Below are positions 35,334-43,532 of a stretch of DNA of 64,000 nt, piece after piece. Source of the stretch: Rhodococcus globerulus NBRC 14531. GTDB lineage: Bacteria; Actinomycetota; Actinomycetes; Mycobacteriales; Mycobacteriaceae. A program made the translations under genes and the position numbers. Where the stretch lies: contig NZ_BCWX01000001.1 in assembly GCF_001894805.1 (NCBI RefSeq), forward strand, positions 496,001 to 560,000, read 5' to 3'. The notes under the pieces are model-generated. The model saw only the letters and a program-made list of their open reading frames with translations. It made no database searches and was not told where the DNA came from. Positions within the stretch are counted from its first letter, which is position 1. The number at the start of each line of letters is the position of its first letter.

Positions 35334-36959
35334 ATGACCGATCCTGATATCTCCACCGCACCACTCGACGTCGTAGTCATCGGCGCCGGCGTCGCAGGCC
35401 TGTACGCCATGTACCGACTCCGCAAGCAGGGACTGCGTGTCCACGGCTTCGAAGCCGGCTCCGGAGTTGGTGGAACGTGGTACTTCAACCGCTACCCGGG
35501 GGCTCGCTGCGACGTCGAGAGCTTTGATTACTCATTCTCATTCTCCGAAGAGCTGCAACAGGATTGGGACTGGAGTGAGAAGTACGCTGCGCAGCCCGAG
35601 ATTCTCGAATACCTGGACCACGTGGCGGATCGGTTCGACCTGCGGAGCGGTTTCACCTTCGACACGCGGGTGAAGAGCGCGCAGTTCGAAGAGGAATCGG
35701 CGCTCTGGCGAGTGCAGACCACCACCGGGCATGACGTCACCTCACGTTTCGTCGTGTGCGCCACTGGCAGTCTCTCGACGGCGAACATGCCGAACATCGA
35801 CGGGCGAGATTCCTTCGCGGGGGATGTTTTTCACACCGGGTTCTGGCCGCACGAAGGCGTCGACTTCACTGGAAAGCGAGTGGGTGTCATCGGCACCGGA
35901 TCGTCGGGAATTCAGTCGGTGCCTCTGATCGCCGAGCAAGCCGATCATCTGTATGTGTTCCAGCGATCGGCGAATTACAGTGTCCCGGCTGGAAACACAC
36001 CTCTTGACGACGCACGCCGCGCCGAGATCAAGGCAAGCTATGCCGAGCGTCGCGCGCTCAGCAAGCGCAGCGGCGGCGGCTCCCCGTTCATCTCGGACTC
36101 GCGAAGCGCGCTGGAGGTTCCTGAAGACGAGCGGACCGCAGCGTACGAGGAACGATGGCGCCTCGGGGGAGTGCTGTTCGGCAAGACATTTGCCGATCAG
36201 ACCAGCAACCTCGAAGCCAATGACACGGCACGCGAGTTTGCCGAGTCCAAGATCCGTTCCGTTGTGGAAGACCAGTCGATCGCGGATCTCCTGATCCCGA
36301 ACGACCATCCGATCGGTACCAAGCGCATTGTGACGGACACGAACTACTACCAGACGTACAACCGGGACAACGTCACCTTGGTCAACCTGAAGAAGGCTCC
36401 GATCGAAGCAATCGACGCGACCGGGATCAAGACCACCGAATCTCACTACGACCTGGATGCGCTGGTGTTTGCCACCGGATTCGACGCGATGACCGGTGCA
36501 CTCGACCGAATCGACATCCGTGGACGCGGCGGGGAAACCCTGCGTGAGAACTGGCATGCCGGGCCGAGAACGTATCTGGGACTCGGGGTCAACGGATTCC
36601 CGAACCTCTTTGTCGTGACCGGACCAGGCAGCCCGAGCGTTCTGTCGAACATGATCCTCGCGGCAGAACAGCACGTCGACTGGATTGCGGACGCAATTGC
36701 CCATCTCGACGCGAATAATCTGACCACCATCGAACCCAGCGTCGAAGCAGTCGACGGATGGCTCGAGGAGTGCTCACGTCGAGCGTCGGCCACACTGTTT
36801 CCTTCGGCCAACTCCTGGTACATGGGTGCAAACATTCCCGGCAAGACGCGGATCTTCATGCCCTTCATCGGCGGGTTCGGCGTCTACAGCGACATCTGCG
36901 CGGACGTCGCGGCGCAGGGATATCGAGGCTTCGAACTGAACAGCGCGGTCCACGCATGA
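35334..36959 (+). CDS. Baeyer-Villiger-type flavin monooxygenase
   Basis: Protein of 541 residues. The FAD site is GAGVAG (residues 17-22), the NADPH site GTGSSG (near 187) and the BVMO fingerprint FAGDVFHTGFWP (near 161-172). It should insert oxygen beside a ketone using NADPH and O2, giving an ester or lactone. The ATG at 35334 gives the family-typical N-terminus; the frame is open farther upstream but unconserved. It overlaps the following dehydrogenase gene by four bases, suggesting that alcohol oxidation to a ketone and ketone oxygenation are made together. Substrate class (steroid or terpenoid ketone) is inferred. Confidence 0.88.
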   Translation: MTDPDISTAPLDVVVIGAGVAGLYAMYRLRKQGLRVHGFEAGSGVGGTWYFNRYPGARCDVESFDYSFSFSEELQQDWDWSEKYAAQPEILEYLDHVADRFDLRSGFTFDTRVKSAQFEEESALWRVQTTTGHDVTSRFVVCATGSLSTANMPNIDGRDSFAGDVFHTGFWPHEGVDFTGKRVGVIGTGSSGIQSVPLIAEQADHLYVFQRSANYSVPAGNTPLDDARRAEIKASYAERRALSKRSGGGSPFISDSRSALEVPEDERTAAYEERWRLGGVLFGKTFADQTSNLEANDTAREFAESKIRSVVEDQSIADLLIPNDHPIGTKRIVTDTNYYQTYNRDNVTLVNLKKAPIEAIDATGIKTTESHYDLDALVFATGFDAMTGALDRIDIRGRGGETLRENWHAGPRTYLGLGVNGFPNLFVVTGPGSPSVLSNMILAAEQHVDWIADAIAHLDANNLTTIEPSVEAVDGWLEECSRRASATLFPSANSWYMGANIPGKTRIFMPFIGGFGVYSDICADVAAQGYRGFELNSAVHA

Positions 36960-37747
36960 GGCGGCTCGAGGGCGCGCGCGTGCTGGTGACCGGGGCGGCC
37001 GGCGGCATGGGGCGTGCGCACTGCATTCGGCTCGCCGAGGAGGGTGCGTCGGTGATCGCGTTGGATATGGCGGCGTCCGGACTCGATGAAACCGCTTCGG
37101 CCGTGCGTGATCTCGGCGGCGCGGCGGTCATGGGCATTGCCGACATCCGCAACTACGAGGAACTCGCAGCAGTGGTGGCGGACTGCGTCGCCGAAATCGG
37201 CGGGCTGGACGTCGTTGTTGCCAACGCAGGCGTCTACGACACGCCCGGACCTACGTGGACCATCGACCCGTCCGTGTGGAACCGTTCGCTCGACGTCAAT
37301 CTGACCGGAACCTGGCACACCGTGAAAGCGTGTGTTCCGCACTTCGGCAACGGCGGATCGGTTGTTCTTGTCAGTTCGACGGCAGGAATCAAAGGCATTG
37401 CCGGAGCGGGTCATTACAGTTCCGCCAAGCACGCCGTCGTCGGACTGGCTCGAACCCTGGCCAACGAGTTGGGAGCGCAGAGTATTCGCGTCAACTCAGT
37501 GCATCCGGGTTCGGTGCGAACACCGATGATCATCAACGAACGGGTATTTGCGAACCTGTGTCCGGGCATCGAGAATCCCACGGAATCCGACGCCGCGGCC
37601 GTCCTGAGTGCTCGAAACTTGTTGCCAGTGCCGTGGGTTGATCCGGTGGACGTGAGCAACGCCGTGCTGTTTCTTGCGTCCGAGGAGTCCCGCTACATGA
37701 CCGGCTGTCAGTTGGTGGTCGACGCCGGCCTGACCCAGAAGGTGTGA
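36956..37747 (+). CDS. SDR oxidoreductase, mycofactocin-coupled type
   Basis: Protein of 263 residues, a Rossmann SDR with TGAAGGMG, NAG, Ser in VSSTAGIKG and YSSAKH (Tyr-x-x-x-Lys). The long insertion before the C-terminus (CPGIENPTESDAAA) and the PVPWVDPVDVSNAVLFLAS segment mark the mycofactocin-coupled SDR group, whose NAD stays bound and is re-oxidised by mycofactocin. It probably oxidises a secondary alcohol. Its ATG overlaps the stop of the monooxygenase gene, and it is followed after four bases by a paralogue. Confidence 0.85.
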   Translation: MRRLEGARVLVTGAAGGMGRAHCIRLAEEGASVIALDMAASGLDETASAVRDLGGAAVMGIADIRNYEELAAVVADCVAEIGGLDVVVANAGVYDTPGPTWTIDPSVWNRSLDVNLTGTWHTVKACVPHFGNGGSVVLVSSTAGIKGIAGAGHYSSAKHAVVGLARTLANELGAQSIRVNSVHPGSVRTPMIINERVFANLCPGIENPTESDAAAVLSARNLLPVPWVDPVDVSNAVLFLASEESRYMTGCQLVVDAGLTQKV

Positions 37748-37751
37748 ACTG

Positions 37752-38576
37752 ATGAGACTCGAGGGAAAGATCGCACTGGTCACCGGTGCGGCACGGGGAA
37801 TCGGACGGGCTCAGGCCGTGCGTTTTGCCGAAGAGGGCGCAGACATCGTCGCGGTCGACGTGTGTGCCTCGGTGGACACGACGCTCACGCCGCCGTCGAC
37901 CGAAGCTGATCTTGCGGATACCGTCGCGCAGGTAAGGGCTCTGGGACGGCGCATCGAATCAGCGGTGGTGGATGTTCGTGATCTCGAGGCGCTGCGAAGT
38001 GCTGTCGATTCAGCGGTCGGAACACTCGGTGGACTCGACATCGTCTGCGCAACAGCGGGTATCACGTCTTCGGACAGTGCCTTGGCGATGTCGGAAGACA
38101 TGTGGCAGACGATGCTGGACGTGAACCTGACCGGCGTGTGGCACACCACTGTCGTCGCTGCGCCGCATCTGATCGCGCGGGGTGGGGGATCGATGACGCT
38201 CACCAGTTCCATCGCCGGGCTCAGAGGGCTCGTCGGTGTTGCGCACTACACGGCAGCCAAGCACGGCGTCGTGGGCTTGATGCGGTCACTGGCAAAGGAA
38301 TTGGCGCCGCACAACGTGCGCGTCAATACCGTGCACCCCACCAACGTGGATACACCGATGATTCAGAACCCCGCGGTGAGCAGTAAGTTTCGCCCCGATC
38401 TGGAAAATCCGACGCGCGAAGAGTTCGCCGAAGCGGCGATGACGATGAACATGCTCGCGATACCGTGGATCGAGCCGGTAGACGTGGCAAACGCGGCACT
38501 GTTCCTCTCCTCCGACGAGGCCCGCTACATCACGTCCGTCGCATTGCCCGTGGACGCGGGTAGCTCGTCCCGTTGA
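37752..38576 (+). CDS. SDR oxidoreductase, mycofactocin-coupled type, paralogue
   Basis: Protein of 274 residues with TGAARGIG, Ser-Ser-Ile in the active strand and YTAAKH. The group-specific insertion RPDLENPTREEFAEAA and AIPWIEPVDVANAALFLSSD match mycofactocin-coupled dehydrogenases closely. An extra segment after the third strand (VDTTLTPPSTEADLADTV) is also characteristic. The reaction is most likely alcohol to ketone, with nonexchangeable NAD. It belongs to the same operon as the monooxygenase and the first SDR. Confidence 0.88.
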   Translation: MRLEGKIALVTGAARGIGRAQAVRFAEEGADIVAVDVCASVDTTLTPPSTEADLADTVAQVRALGRRIESAVVDVRDLEALRSAVDSAVGTLGGLDIVCATAGITSSDSALAMSEDMWQTMLDVNLTGVWHTTVVAAPHLIARGGGSMTLTSSIAGLRGLVGVAHYTAAKHGVVGLMRSLAKELAPHNVRVNTVHPTNVDTPMIQNPAVSSKFRPDLENPTREEFAEAAMTMNMLAIPWIEPVDVANAALFLSSDEARYITSVALPVDAGSSSR

Positions 38577-38579
38577 GAT

Positions 38580-38634
38580 CCGTCACGGTGTGTAGCGTCG
38601 GTTCCACCTAACCGAAAGGCGCACACCGTGACGG
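38580..38634 (+). promoter_or_regulatory. Stem-loop enclosing the ribosome site and start codon of the next gene
   Basis: CCGTCACGGTGTG (38580-38592) pairs perfectly with CACACCGTGACGG (38622-38634). The right arm contains the GTG start (38628) and the loop contains GAAAGG. A smaller CGGTT/AACCG hairpin sits inside the loop. It could block translation, end the SDR operon, or be a protein-binding dyad. Confidence 0.7.
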
Positions 38635-38930
38635 AACGACGCTATCTCGAAGTGACAGTCGGCGCGAACATCATCCTGGTGCTCGACCACCGCACCGTCG
38701 AGGTGTTCGACCGGACCGCGGCGAGCACCAGTGAGGTATGCCGTTGGCACGTCGAACATATTGGAGTGAAAGCAAAGCCGACGAAGTCAGGCCTGAAACT
38801 GACGATCGGCAACCGGCTTGCCGACGACTCCATTGCCGTCGCCGGAGCGCGTGCTTCGCTGACGGTTCCGCCGGACGAGGAGGCGGCCGTGATCGCGTTC
38901 TTCGACGCGGTCAAAGCCGCCCGCTCCTAG
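38628..38930 (+). CDS. Small conserved-looking hypothetical protein
   Basis: Protein of 100 residues starting at GTG with GAAAGG nine bases upstream. It is predicted as mixed beta strands and a C-terminal helix (EEAAVIAFFDAVKAARS), with no membrane segment or Cys pair beyond one Cys. No family was recognised; the strand-rich layout could be PH-like. Its start codon lies in a stable stem-loop. It converges with the FAD dehydrogenase gene, leaving one base between stops. Confidence 0.6.
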   Translation: MTERRYLEVTVGANIILVLDHRTVEVFDRTAASTSEVCRWHVEHIGVKAKPTKSGLKLTIGNRLADDSIAVAGARASLTVPPDEEAAVIAFFDAVKAARS

Positions 38931-38931
38931 C

Positions 38932-40374
38932 TCAGGCGTCCGCGCTGACCCGGGTGGCCGCATGGGCACCGGCAACACGACCGAACGCGAGGGCGTCGGC
39001 GATGTGGAATCCGCCGTCTTTGGCTGCGCTGTACGTGGAACTGACGGTGCCTGCCGCGTAGAGTCCGGAAATCGGATTACCGGCGGTGTCGAGTACACGC
39101 GAGTGGCCGTCGCGGCGAGGACCACCGTTGCTCCACCCTAGGAGCGGCGGCCCGGATACGGCGTAGAACGGCGCAGTGACAACGGGAGCCAACGTCGCGG
39201 GGTCCCGACCGAATGACTCGTCGACACCGGCAGTGCATGCCTCGTTGTAGCGTCGCACACTCGTTTCCACGACGGCGGGGTCCAGGCCCAGCTTGTCGGC
39301 GAGTTCGGCGAGTGTGTCCGCCTTGACGATCCACCCCTTGTCGATCTCGGTTTGGTTGTCTGCGCTCCACTCGTAGCCCTCGTCGAGAACTAGACGCCCG
39401 ACAGCCAGTACGTCGCGGCCGGGGCTCAGTGGCCCGGCCAACCTCATGGATTCGTCGAACACGATGTTCATCGACCGCACCGGAAAGTGTTGGTAGGAAC
39501 CTTCTTTGAATACATGGCCGTGGCGCATTTCGGCCGACTCGCAGGTGAATCGGCGTCCCTCCTGGCTGAGGAACACGTAGTTGTGTGCGTTCCACAATGC
39601 GAGGTAGTGCCCGGACGGATCGTCTGTGTCGCCGGAGATTCCGGTAATGGTCATCATGTTGTTCATGTGCCACAGGTCGGCGCCAACTGCCTGCGCCATG
39701 CGATGGCCGTCGCCGGTTGCCGCCGGTGATCCCCAGATTTTCGGGTTCTCGAGGCGGAGGTAGTCGCGGACCATGGCCGGGTTGGCCTCGAAGCCGCCGG
39801 TCGCCAGGATGACACCCCGACGAGCGTACATCTGCGAAGTTGTTCCACCCGAGACGGTTTCGACTCCGATCACTGCTCCGGACTCGTCCGTCAGCAGTGC
39901 GGTCGCCTCGGTGTCGAAGAGTGTTGTGATGCCGCGTTCCGCGAGGGCCGAGACGAGGAAGCGGTAGAGCAGTTCGTTGCCCATGGCCCCACCGATGGTG
40001 TCCATCCCTGCGTAACAAGAACTTCCGTCGAGCTCGGCGTACTCCGCCGTGGAATGGAACTCGCCGGACATCGACACCGGTGCATCCAGTTCGCGGAGCC
40101 AGTCCGAAAGCCCGTGTGTGTTCTCGGCCCACGCGTCGATCACGTCGTCGGCGACGGTGAACGAGCCGTTCAAGGCGCGCAGGAACGTTCGGGCTGCAGC
40201 GGGATCCTGGTTGACGAACCATCCACCGCCGGACAATCGGGTGTTACCGCCGGCGTTGTCAGGTCCGCACTTCTCCAGGATCACCACTGATGCGCCGTCA
40301 GCGTGTGCTTGCAAAGCTGCAGCCGATCCTGCAGCTCCCGAACCGATGACAATTACGTCGACATTGTTATCCAT
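38932..40374 (-). CDS. FAD-dependent dehydrogenase, fumarate reductase/3-ketosteroid dehydrogenase superfamily
   Basis: Protein of 480 residues. The FAD-binding start is VDVIVIGSGAAGSAAALQA, followed by GGNTRLSGGGW, a capping domain and the C-terminal flavin segment GLYAAGTVSSTYSAAKDGGFHIADALAFGR. The class includes KstD-type steroid dehydrogenases, fumarate reductases and related enzymes. A role in ring dehydrogenation is suggested by the ketosteroid isomerase just upstream in the operon, but KstD's typical C-terminal GGxxxGPALTFG is not present, so the exact reaction is open. The ATG at 40374 is supported by the fold start. Confidence 0.78.
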   Translation of the reverse strand: MDNNVDVIVIGSGAAGSAAALQAHADGASVVILEKCGPDNAGGNTRLSGGGWFVNQDPAAARTFLRALNGSFTVADDVIDAWAENTHGLSDWLRELDAPVSMSGEFHSTAEYAELDGSSCYAGMDTIGGAMGNELLYRFLVSALAERGITTLFDTEATALLTDESGAVIGVETVSGGTTSQMYARRGVILATGGFEANPAMVRDYLRLENPKIWGSPAATGDGHRMAQAVGADLWHMNNMMTITGISGDTDDPSGHYLALWNAHNYVFLSQEGRRFTCESAEMRHGHVFKEGSYQHFPVRSMNIVFDESMRLAGPLSPGRDVLAVGRLVLDEGYEWSADNQTEIDKGWIVKADTLAELADKLGLDPAVVETSVRRYNEACTAGVDESFGRDPATLAPVVTAPFYAVSGPPLLGWSNGGPRRDGHSRVLDTAGNPISGLYAAGTVSSTYSAAKDGGFHIADALAFGRVAGAHAATRVSADA

Positions 40375-40441
40375 GTCACAAAGCTATGGCGCCGCAATTG
40401 CGTCGTATATGTAGCTTCCCAGTGAGCGAGAGAAGTCCTGT

Positions 40442-40687
40442 TCAGTACAGGGAGCCGGGAACGGGATAGCTGCGCTCGCTCATTTCGACGGCTCCGGCGT
40501 CGGCAAGGTCGTTGATGGTCTGACGCAACGACGAGCACGAACGCTGTGCATACGGATTATCCGACGGGCGCGCAAGTTCCGGGCAGACCTGCTCGGAATC
40601 CTCGAGCCACTGCACGCTGGTGTGCGCGTTGCTGTACTTCTCGATGAGTACTCGGTTGCCGCAATTGCGGCAGCTGACCTGCCGCAT
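40442..40687 (-). CDS. Small Cys-rich protein coupled to the ketosteroid isomerase
   Basis: Protein of 81 residues. The N-terminal CRNCGN pair and later CPE and CSS cysteines suggest a small metal-binding knuckle. The rest is helical. The start codon shares a base with the isomerase stop (TGATG), so it is translationally coupled. Similar small proteins accompany steroid and aromatic oxygenase genes in actinobacteria by recollection, but no function is known. Confidence 0.65.
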   Translation of the reverse strand: MRQVSCRNCGNRVLIEKYSNAHTSVQWLEDSEQVCPELARPSDNPYAQRSCSSLRQTINDLADAGAVEMSERSYPVPGSLY

Positions 40688-41073
40688 CAGCGTACGGCCA
40701 TGTCCGACATCGCCCAGAACGCGCGCGTGCTGGTGATCTTGGCGTTCTCGTCGAAGGTCATCACGTCGATGGGGGAGACCTCGTAGATCTTGTCACCCAT
40801 CGGTGTCACGACGCGGAAATGGAACGCCGCGCTGGAACCGCTGACACGCAGGGTCAGGAGTTCGATCTCCTGCGTGCGACCTTCGAGGGCACCGAAGAAT
40901 GCGGCAATCGCCTCGCGGCCGACAACGGGTTCGCTGCCCACGGGATCCTCGAGAGTTCCGTTCTCCGCGTACAGGGCTGCGATGTCTGCGCTCGATCCGC
41001 GGGAAACCGCGTCGAGGTACGCGGTGACGGTCGCGGTGATCGCAGCGGTGATATCTGGTTCGACAGTAGTCAT
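40687..41073 (-). CDS. Ketosteroid isomerase-like protein (delta-5-3-ketosteroid isomerase fold)
   Basis: Protein of 128 residues with the NTF2/SnoaL cone fold. It keeps the three catalytic positions of bacterial KSI: Tyr19 in TAYLDAV, Asp43 in EDPVGSEP and Asp103 in VSPIDVMTF, matching Tyr14, Asp38 and Asp99 of the Comamonas enzyme. It would move a double bond from C5-C6 to C4-C5 of a 3-ketosteroid. This is one of the strongest pointers to a steroid pathway. It lies in an operon with the small Cys protein and the FAD dehydrogenase. Confidence 0.82.
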   Translation of the reverse strand: MTTVEPDITAAITATVTAYLDAVSRGSSADIAALYAENGTLEDPVGSEPVVGREAIAAFFGALEGRTQEIELLTLRVSGSSAAFHFRVVTPMGDKIYEVSPIDVMTFDENAKITSTRAFWAMSDMAVR

Positions 41074-41097
41074 CGTCGTAATCCGATCAGTTGTGTC

Positions 41098-41132
41098 CCG
41101 GTGAGGTCGGCGGTGGGCGCCGACCTCACCGG
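41098..41132 (-). terminator. Strong hairpin between the flavin reductase and isomerase genes
   Basis: CCGGTGAGGTCGGCG (41098-41112) pairs perfectly with CGCCGACCTCACCGG (41118-41132) around five bases. It lies 86 bases past the flavin reductase stop and 25 bases upstream of the isomerase start. No T-run is seen, so it may end the upstream transcript only partly. Confidence 0.7.
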
Positions 41133-41217
41133 ACGTTATCGCTTCTGATCGTCCCTATCGTCGATCTCTCCCACGCAGCGGGACGTCCAGTTCAGACGTC
41201 CGTGGCTTGTCGGAGGC

Positions 41218-41718
41218 TTAGGCGTCGAAGCGACCGAAACCGCCACGGTAGAAGAGCAGCGGACCGTCGTGGCGCAGCACGGTCAGATCCGTGATGCGTG
41301 CAACGACGATGGTGTGATCGCCTGCATCGTGCTCGTTTTCGATGGTGGCTTCGATACGGGCCAGGGCGCCGTCGAGGGCAGGCGCGCCGTTGGAGCCTGC
41401 TTCCCAGTCGACACCACTGAACTTGTCAGTGCCGCCGCGAGCGAAAGCCGAGCACATGTCCTTCTGATCGTGCGCAAGAACGTTGATGCAGATGGATCCG
41501 GCTTCACGCAGTTTCGGCCAACTCGTCGACGTCTTGGCCGGGCAGAACGACAGCAACGGAGGATCGAGAGAAACCGAGACCAAGGACTGGCACGTGAATC
41601 CGAGTGGGGATTCACCGTCGTGGGCGGTGATCACCGTGACGCCGGTGCAGAAGTTGCTCATCACGTCGCGCAGTGTGCGCCCGTCCAGCGCCGGCGGTGC
41701 GGCATTTTCTACGGACAT
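41218..41718 (-). CDS. hsaB: Flavin reductase, HsaB-like
   Basis: Protein of 166 residues of the flavin-reductase/split-barrel family (MSNFCTGVTVITAHDGESPL, FTCQSLVSVSLDPPLLSFCP, SGVDWEAGSNGAPALDGALA). It closely follows the HsaB pattern: it supplies reduced flavin to a two-component monooxygenase such as the HsaA-like protein encoded at 48448. The ATG at 41718 has GAGGAGA upstream; the longer frame to 41805 is not conserved. The symbol is given by analogy, as this would be a secondary paralogue. Confidence 0.82.
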   Translation of the reverse strand: MSVENAAPPALDGRTLRDVMSNFCTGVTVITAHDGESPLGFTCQSLVSVSLDPPLLSFCPAKTSTSWPKLREAGSICINVLAHDQKDMCSAFARGGTDKFSGVDWEAGSNGAPALDGALARIEATIENEHDAGDHTIVVARITDLTVLRHDGPLLFYRGGFGRFDA

Positions 41719-41886
41719 GTGTCTCTCCTCGATCAAAGCTCTGCAAACAGGGTGTGAGTCCCTACGATGTGGGGCAACGGCGAGGTAATCCAGCGCCAGT
41801 CCCACTCAATGGCAGCAAGAACACTTCTGCCCAGGATCCCGCTCCACCCGGTCGACTCAGCACTCCCGGTCAGTAGAAGCGCTGCC

Positions 41887-43488
41887 CTACGGGTTCGGGA
41901 TGAACCCGTCGAGTCCGCCGGACGGTGCAATCAGTTCGAGTCCGTCCGGCAGTGTCGGGTTGATCATCGGCGCGAGTGGCGCAACAGCCGTCGACGTCAT
42001 GACGCCCAAGGTCGAGAAGATTCGTCCGTCCGGAGTGACCGCCAGAATCCCTTCCGTGGTGTCGGTGGCGAAGCCGATGTTGCGCATTCCTTTTCCGGTG
42101 GCCGGATCGATGTCGACGATGGCGGACTTCACCGGCACCGAGACGGGGTAACCCTGAATCGGGACGTCGTAGCCGTAGAAGACTTCGATCAGAATTGAGC
42201 CGTTCACAACCGTCGGGTTGCCGTTGCCGCGCACGATGGGCGCGCCGTACACGTCGCTGACCGGGAGCGTCGCGTTTGTCAGCTCGCTGAGATCGGCGTC
42301 CCAGAGCTTTGCGCCTGCGGCACTGTATGCAGAGAGGACGCCGGGATTGGTGAGTGCGTAGATAGATCCTTGCGCGTCCACGGCTACCGCGGCAGCGGCA
42401 GCGCCGGACGGCGCGTTCCAGAGTTCCTTGCCGGATGCAGCGTCGAACGCATAGAGGAGTCCCTCGTCGTCACACGTGTAGACGGTTTTGCCGTCGGGCG
42501 AGATAACGGGGCTCGAACCGCTACCTGGCCCCATCTGCGCTGCAAAGGCAATGGAAATCGAGCCGGGGGCACCGTTCTTCGGTGGGGTGATGTCGAGGCC
42601 GTAGAGCGCGCCCTTGTCTTGTTCCTTGTCGGTTGCCGCGACGTAGACGCGTCCGGTCACAGAGTCCACTGCGGGAGTGTTTGCGCTCTGGACTATGCCG
42701 CCCATGATGATCTGGAAGATGGGATCCTTGATGGCAGGGTCCATCATTCCGCCGGCCCACATGTTCGGTGACATCGGAGTTTTTGTGTGCCGCTTGGCTA
42801 TTGAGCCGGGAAGCTGGAACACGGGTGCGCGCAGCTCTCCGGTGGCCCGGTCGACCACCATTACCTGACCGAACACGGTGGTGCCGAAAACTGCACCGTC
42901 CTTGGTGAAAGCGGCTGTGACAAAGGGATTGATCGCTTGCGATCCGTCGGCAAAGGGGTTGGGGCTGGGCGCTGCCGGTAGGTCGATGACCCAACGCAGG
43001 GCGCCGCCACTGGTGTACGACCACAGTTGATCTGCGTCGCTGACAAAGATGTTGCCGTCCGCGTCGATGATGGGGGAGGAGATGATCGCGGCCGAGTCGA
43101 CGCCGGTCTTGCCGCTCCACGCCGGTGTTTCCCAGACGATGGTGCCGAACTTGTCGAGCACATGGAGGTTGGCGCTGCCCTCGGCCTTGCCTGTGGTGAT
43201 GGCCAGGTTTCCGTTGGGCAGCATGGTGGGAGCGGTGAGAATCGACGCACCCTGCAGAGCTGTCCACCGGGTGTAACTCTGCGCGGGTTTAACCCCCAGT
43301 TGCTGACGACGATTGCCCGAATCGCCGTGCAGGGTAACCCAACCTGTGTCTGCGTAGACAGATGTGTCGGGTTCGAGGCTTCCGTCGATACTTCCGGTGC
43401 TGCTTCCGAAACCTGTCGCGAGCACCGTCGTAGCGGCAACGAGTAGGGATCCGAACCTGGCCGGGGTCATCGATTTCAAGGGGCTCAT
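41887..43488 (-). CDS. Secreted PQQ-like beta-propeller protein
   Basis: Protein of 533 residues with a signal peptide (LLVAATTVLATGF) and repeated propeller blades (DADGNIFVSDADQLWSYT, DKGALYGLDITPP, SPDGKTVYTCDDEGLLYAFD, AQGSIYALTNPG). Blade motifs of the A-x-D-x-x-T/S-G-x-x-L-W kind fit the quinoprotein/BamB fold. No clear PQQ-binding Cys-Cys or Ca ligand could be assigned, so catalysis is doubtful. It might bind a substrate or wall component. It is divergent from a TetR gene 44 bp away, which is likely its regulator. Confidence 0.75.
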   Translation of the reverse strand: MSPLKSMTPARFGSLLVAATTVLATGFGSSTGSIDGSLEPDTSVYADTGWVTLHGDSGNRRQQLGVKPAQSYTRWTALQGASILTAPTMLPNGNLAITTGKAEGSANLHVLDKFGTIVWETPAWSGKTGVDSAAIISSPIIDADGNIFVSDADQLWSYTSGGALRWVIDLPAAPSPNPFADGSQAINPFVTAAFTKDGAVFGTTVFGQVMVVDRATGELRAPVFQLPGSIAKRHTKTPMSPNMWAGGMMDPAIKDPIFQIIMGGIVQSANTPAVDSVTGRVYVAATDKEQDKGALYGLDITPPKNGAPGSISIAFAAQMGPGSGSSPVISPDGKTVYTCDDEGLLYAFDAASGKELWNAPSGAAAAAVAVDAQGSIYALTNPGVLSAYSAAGAKLWDADLSELTNATLPVSDVYGAPIVRGNGNPTVVNGSILIEVFYGYDVPIQGYPVSVPVKSAIVDIDPATGKGMRNIGFATDTTEGILAVTPDGRIFSTLGVMTSTAVAPLAPMINPTLPDGLELIAPSGGLDGFIPNP

Positions 43489-43511
43489 TAATACTCCTTA
43501 TTAGTAGTAAT
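43487..43511. promoter_or_regulatory. Candidate TetR operator in the divergent gap
   Basis: ATTAATACT (43487-43495) and AGTAGTAAT (43503-43511) form a near-perfect dyad with a 7-base spacer. An inner ATTAGTAGTAAT is also symmetric. It overlaps the start codon of the beta-propeller gene and precedes the TetR gene. Confidence 0.6.
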
Positions 43512-43532
43512 CGGAAAGGTACACTAAGCGCC

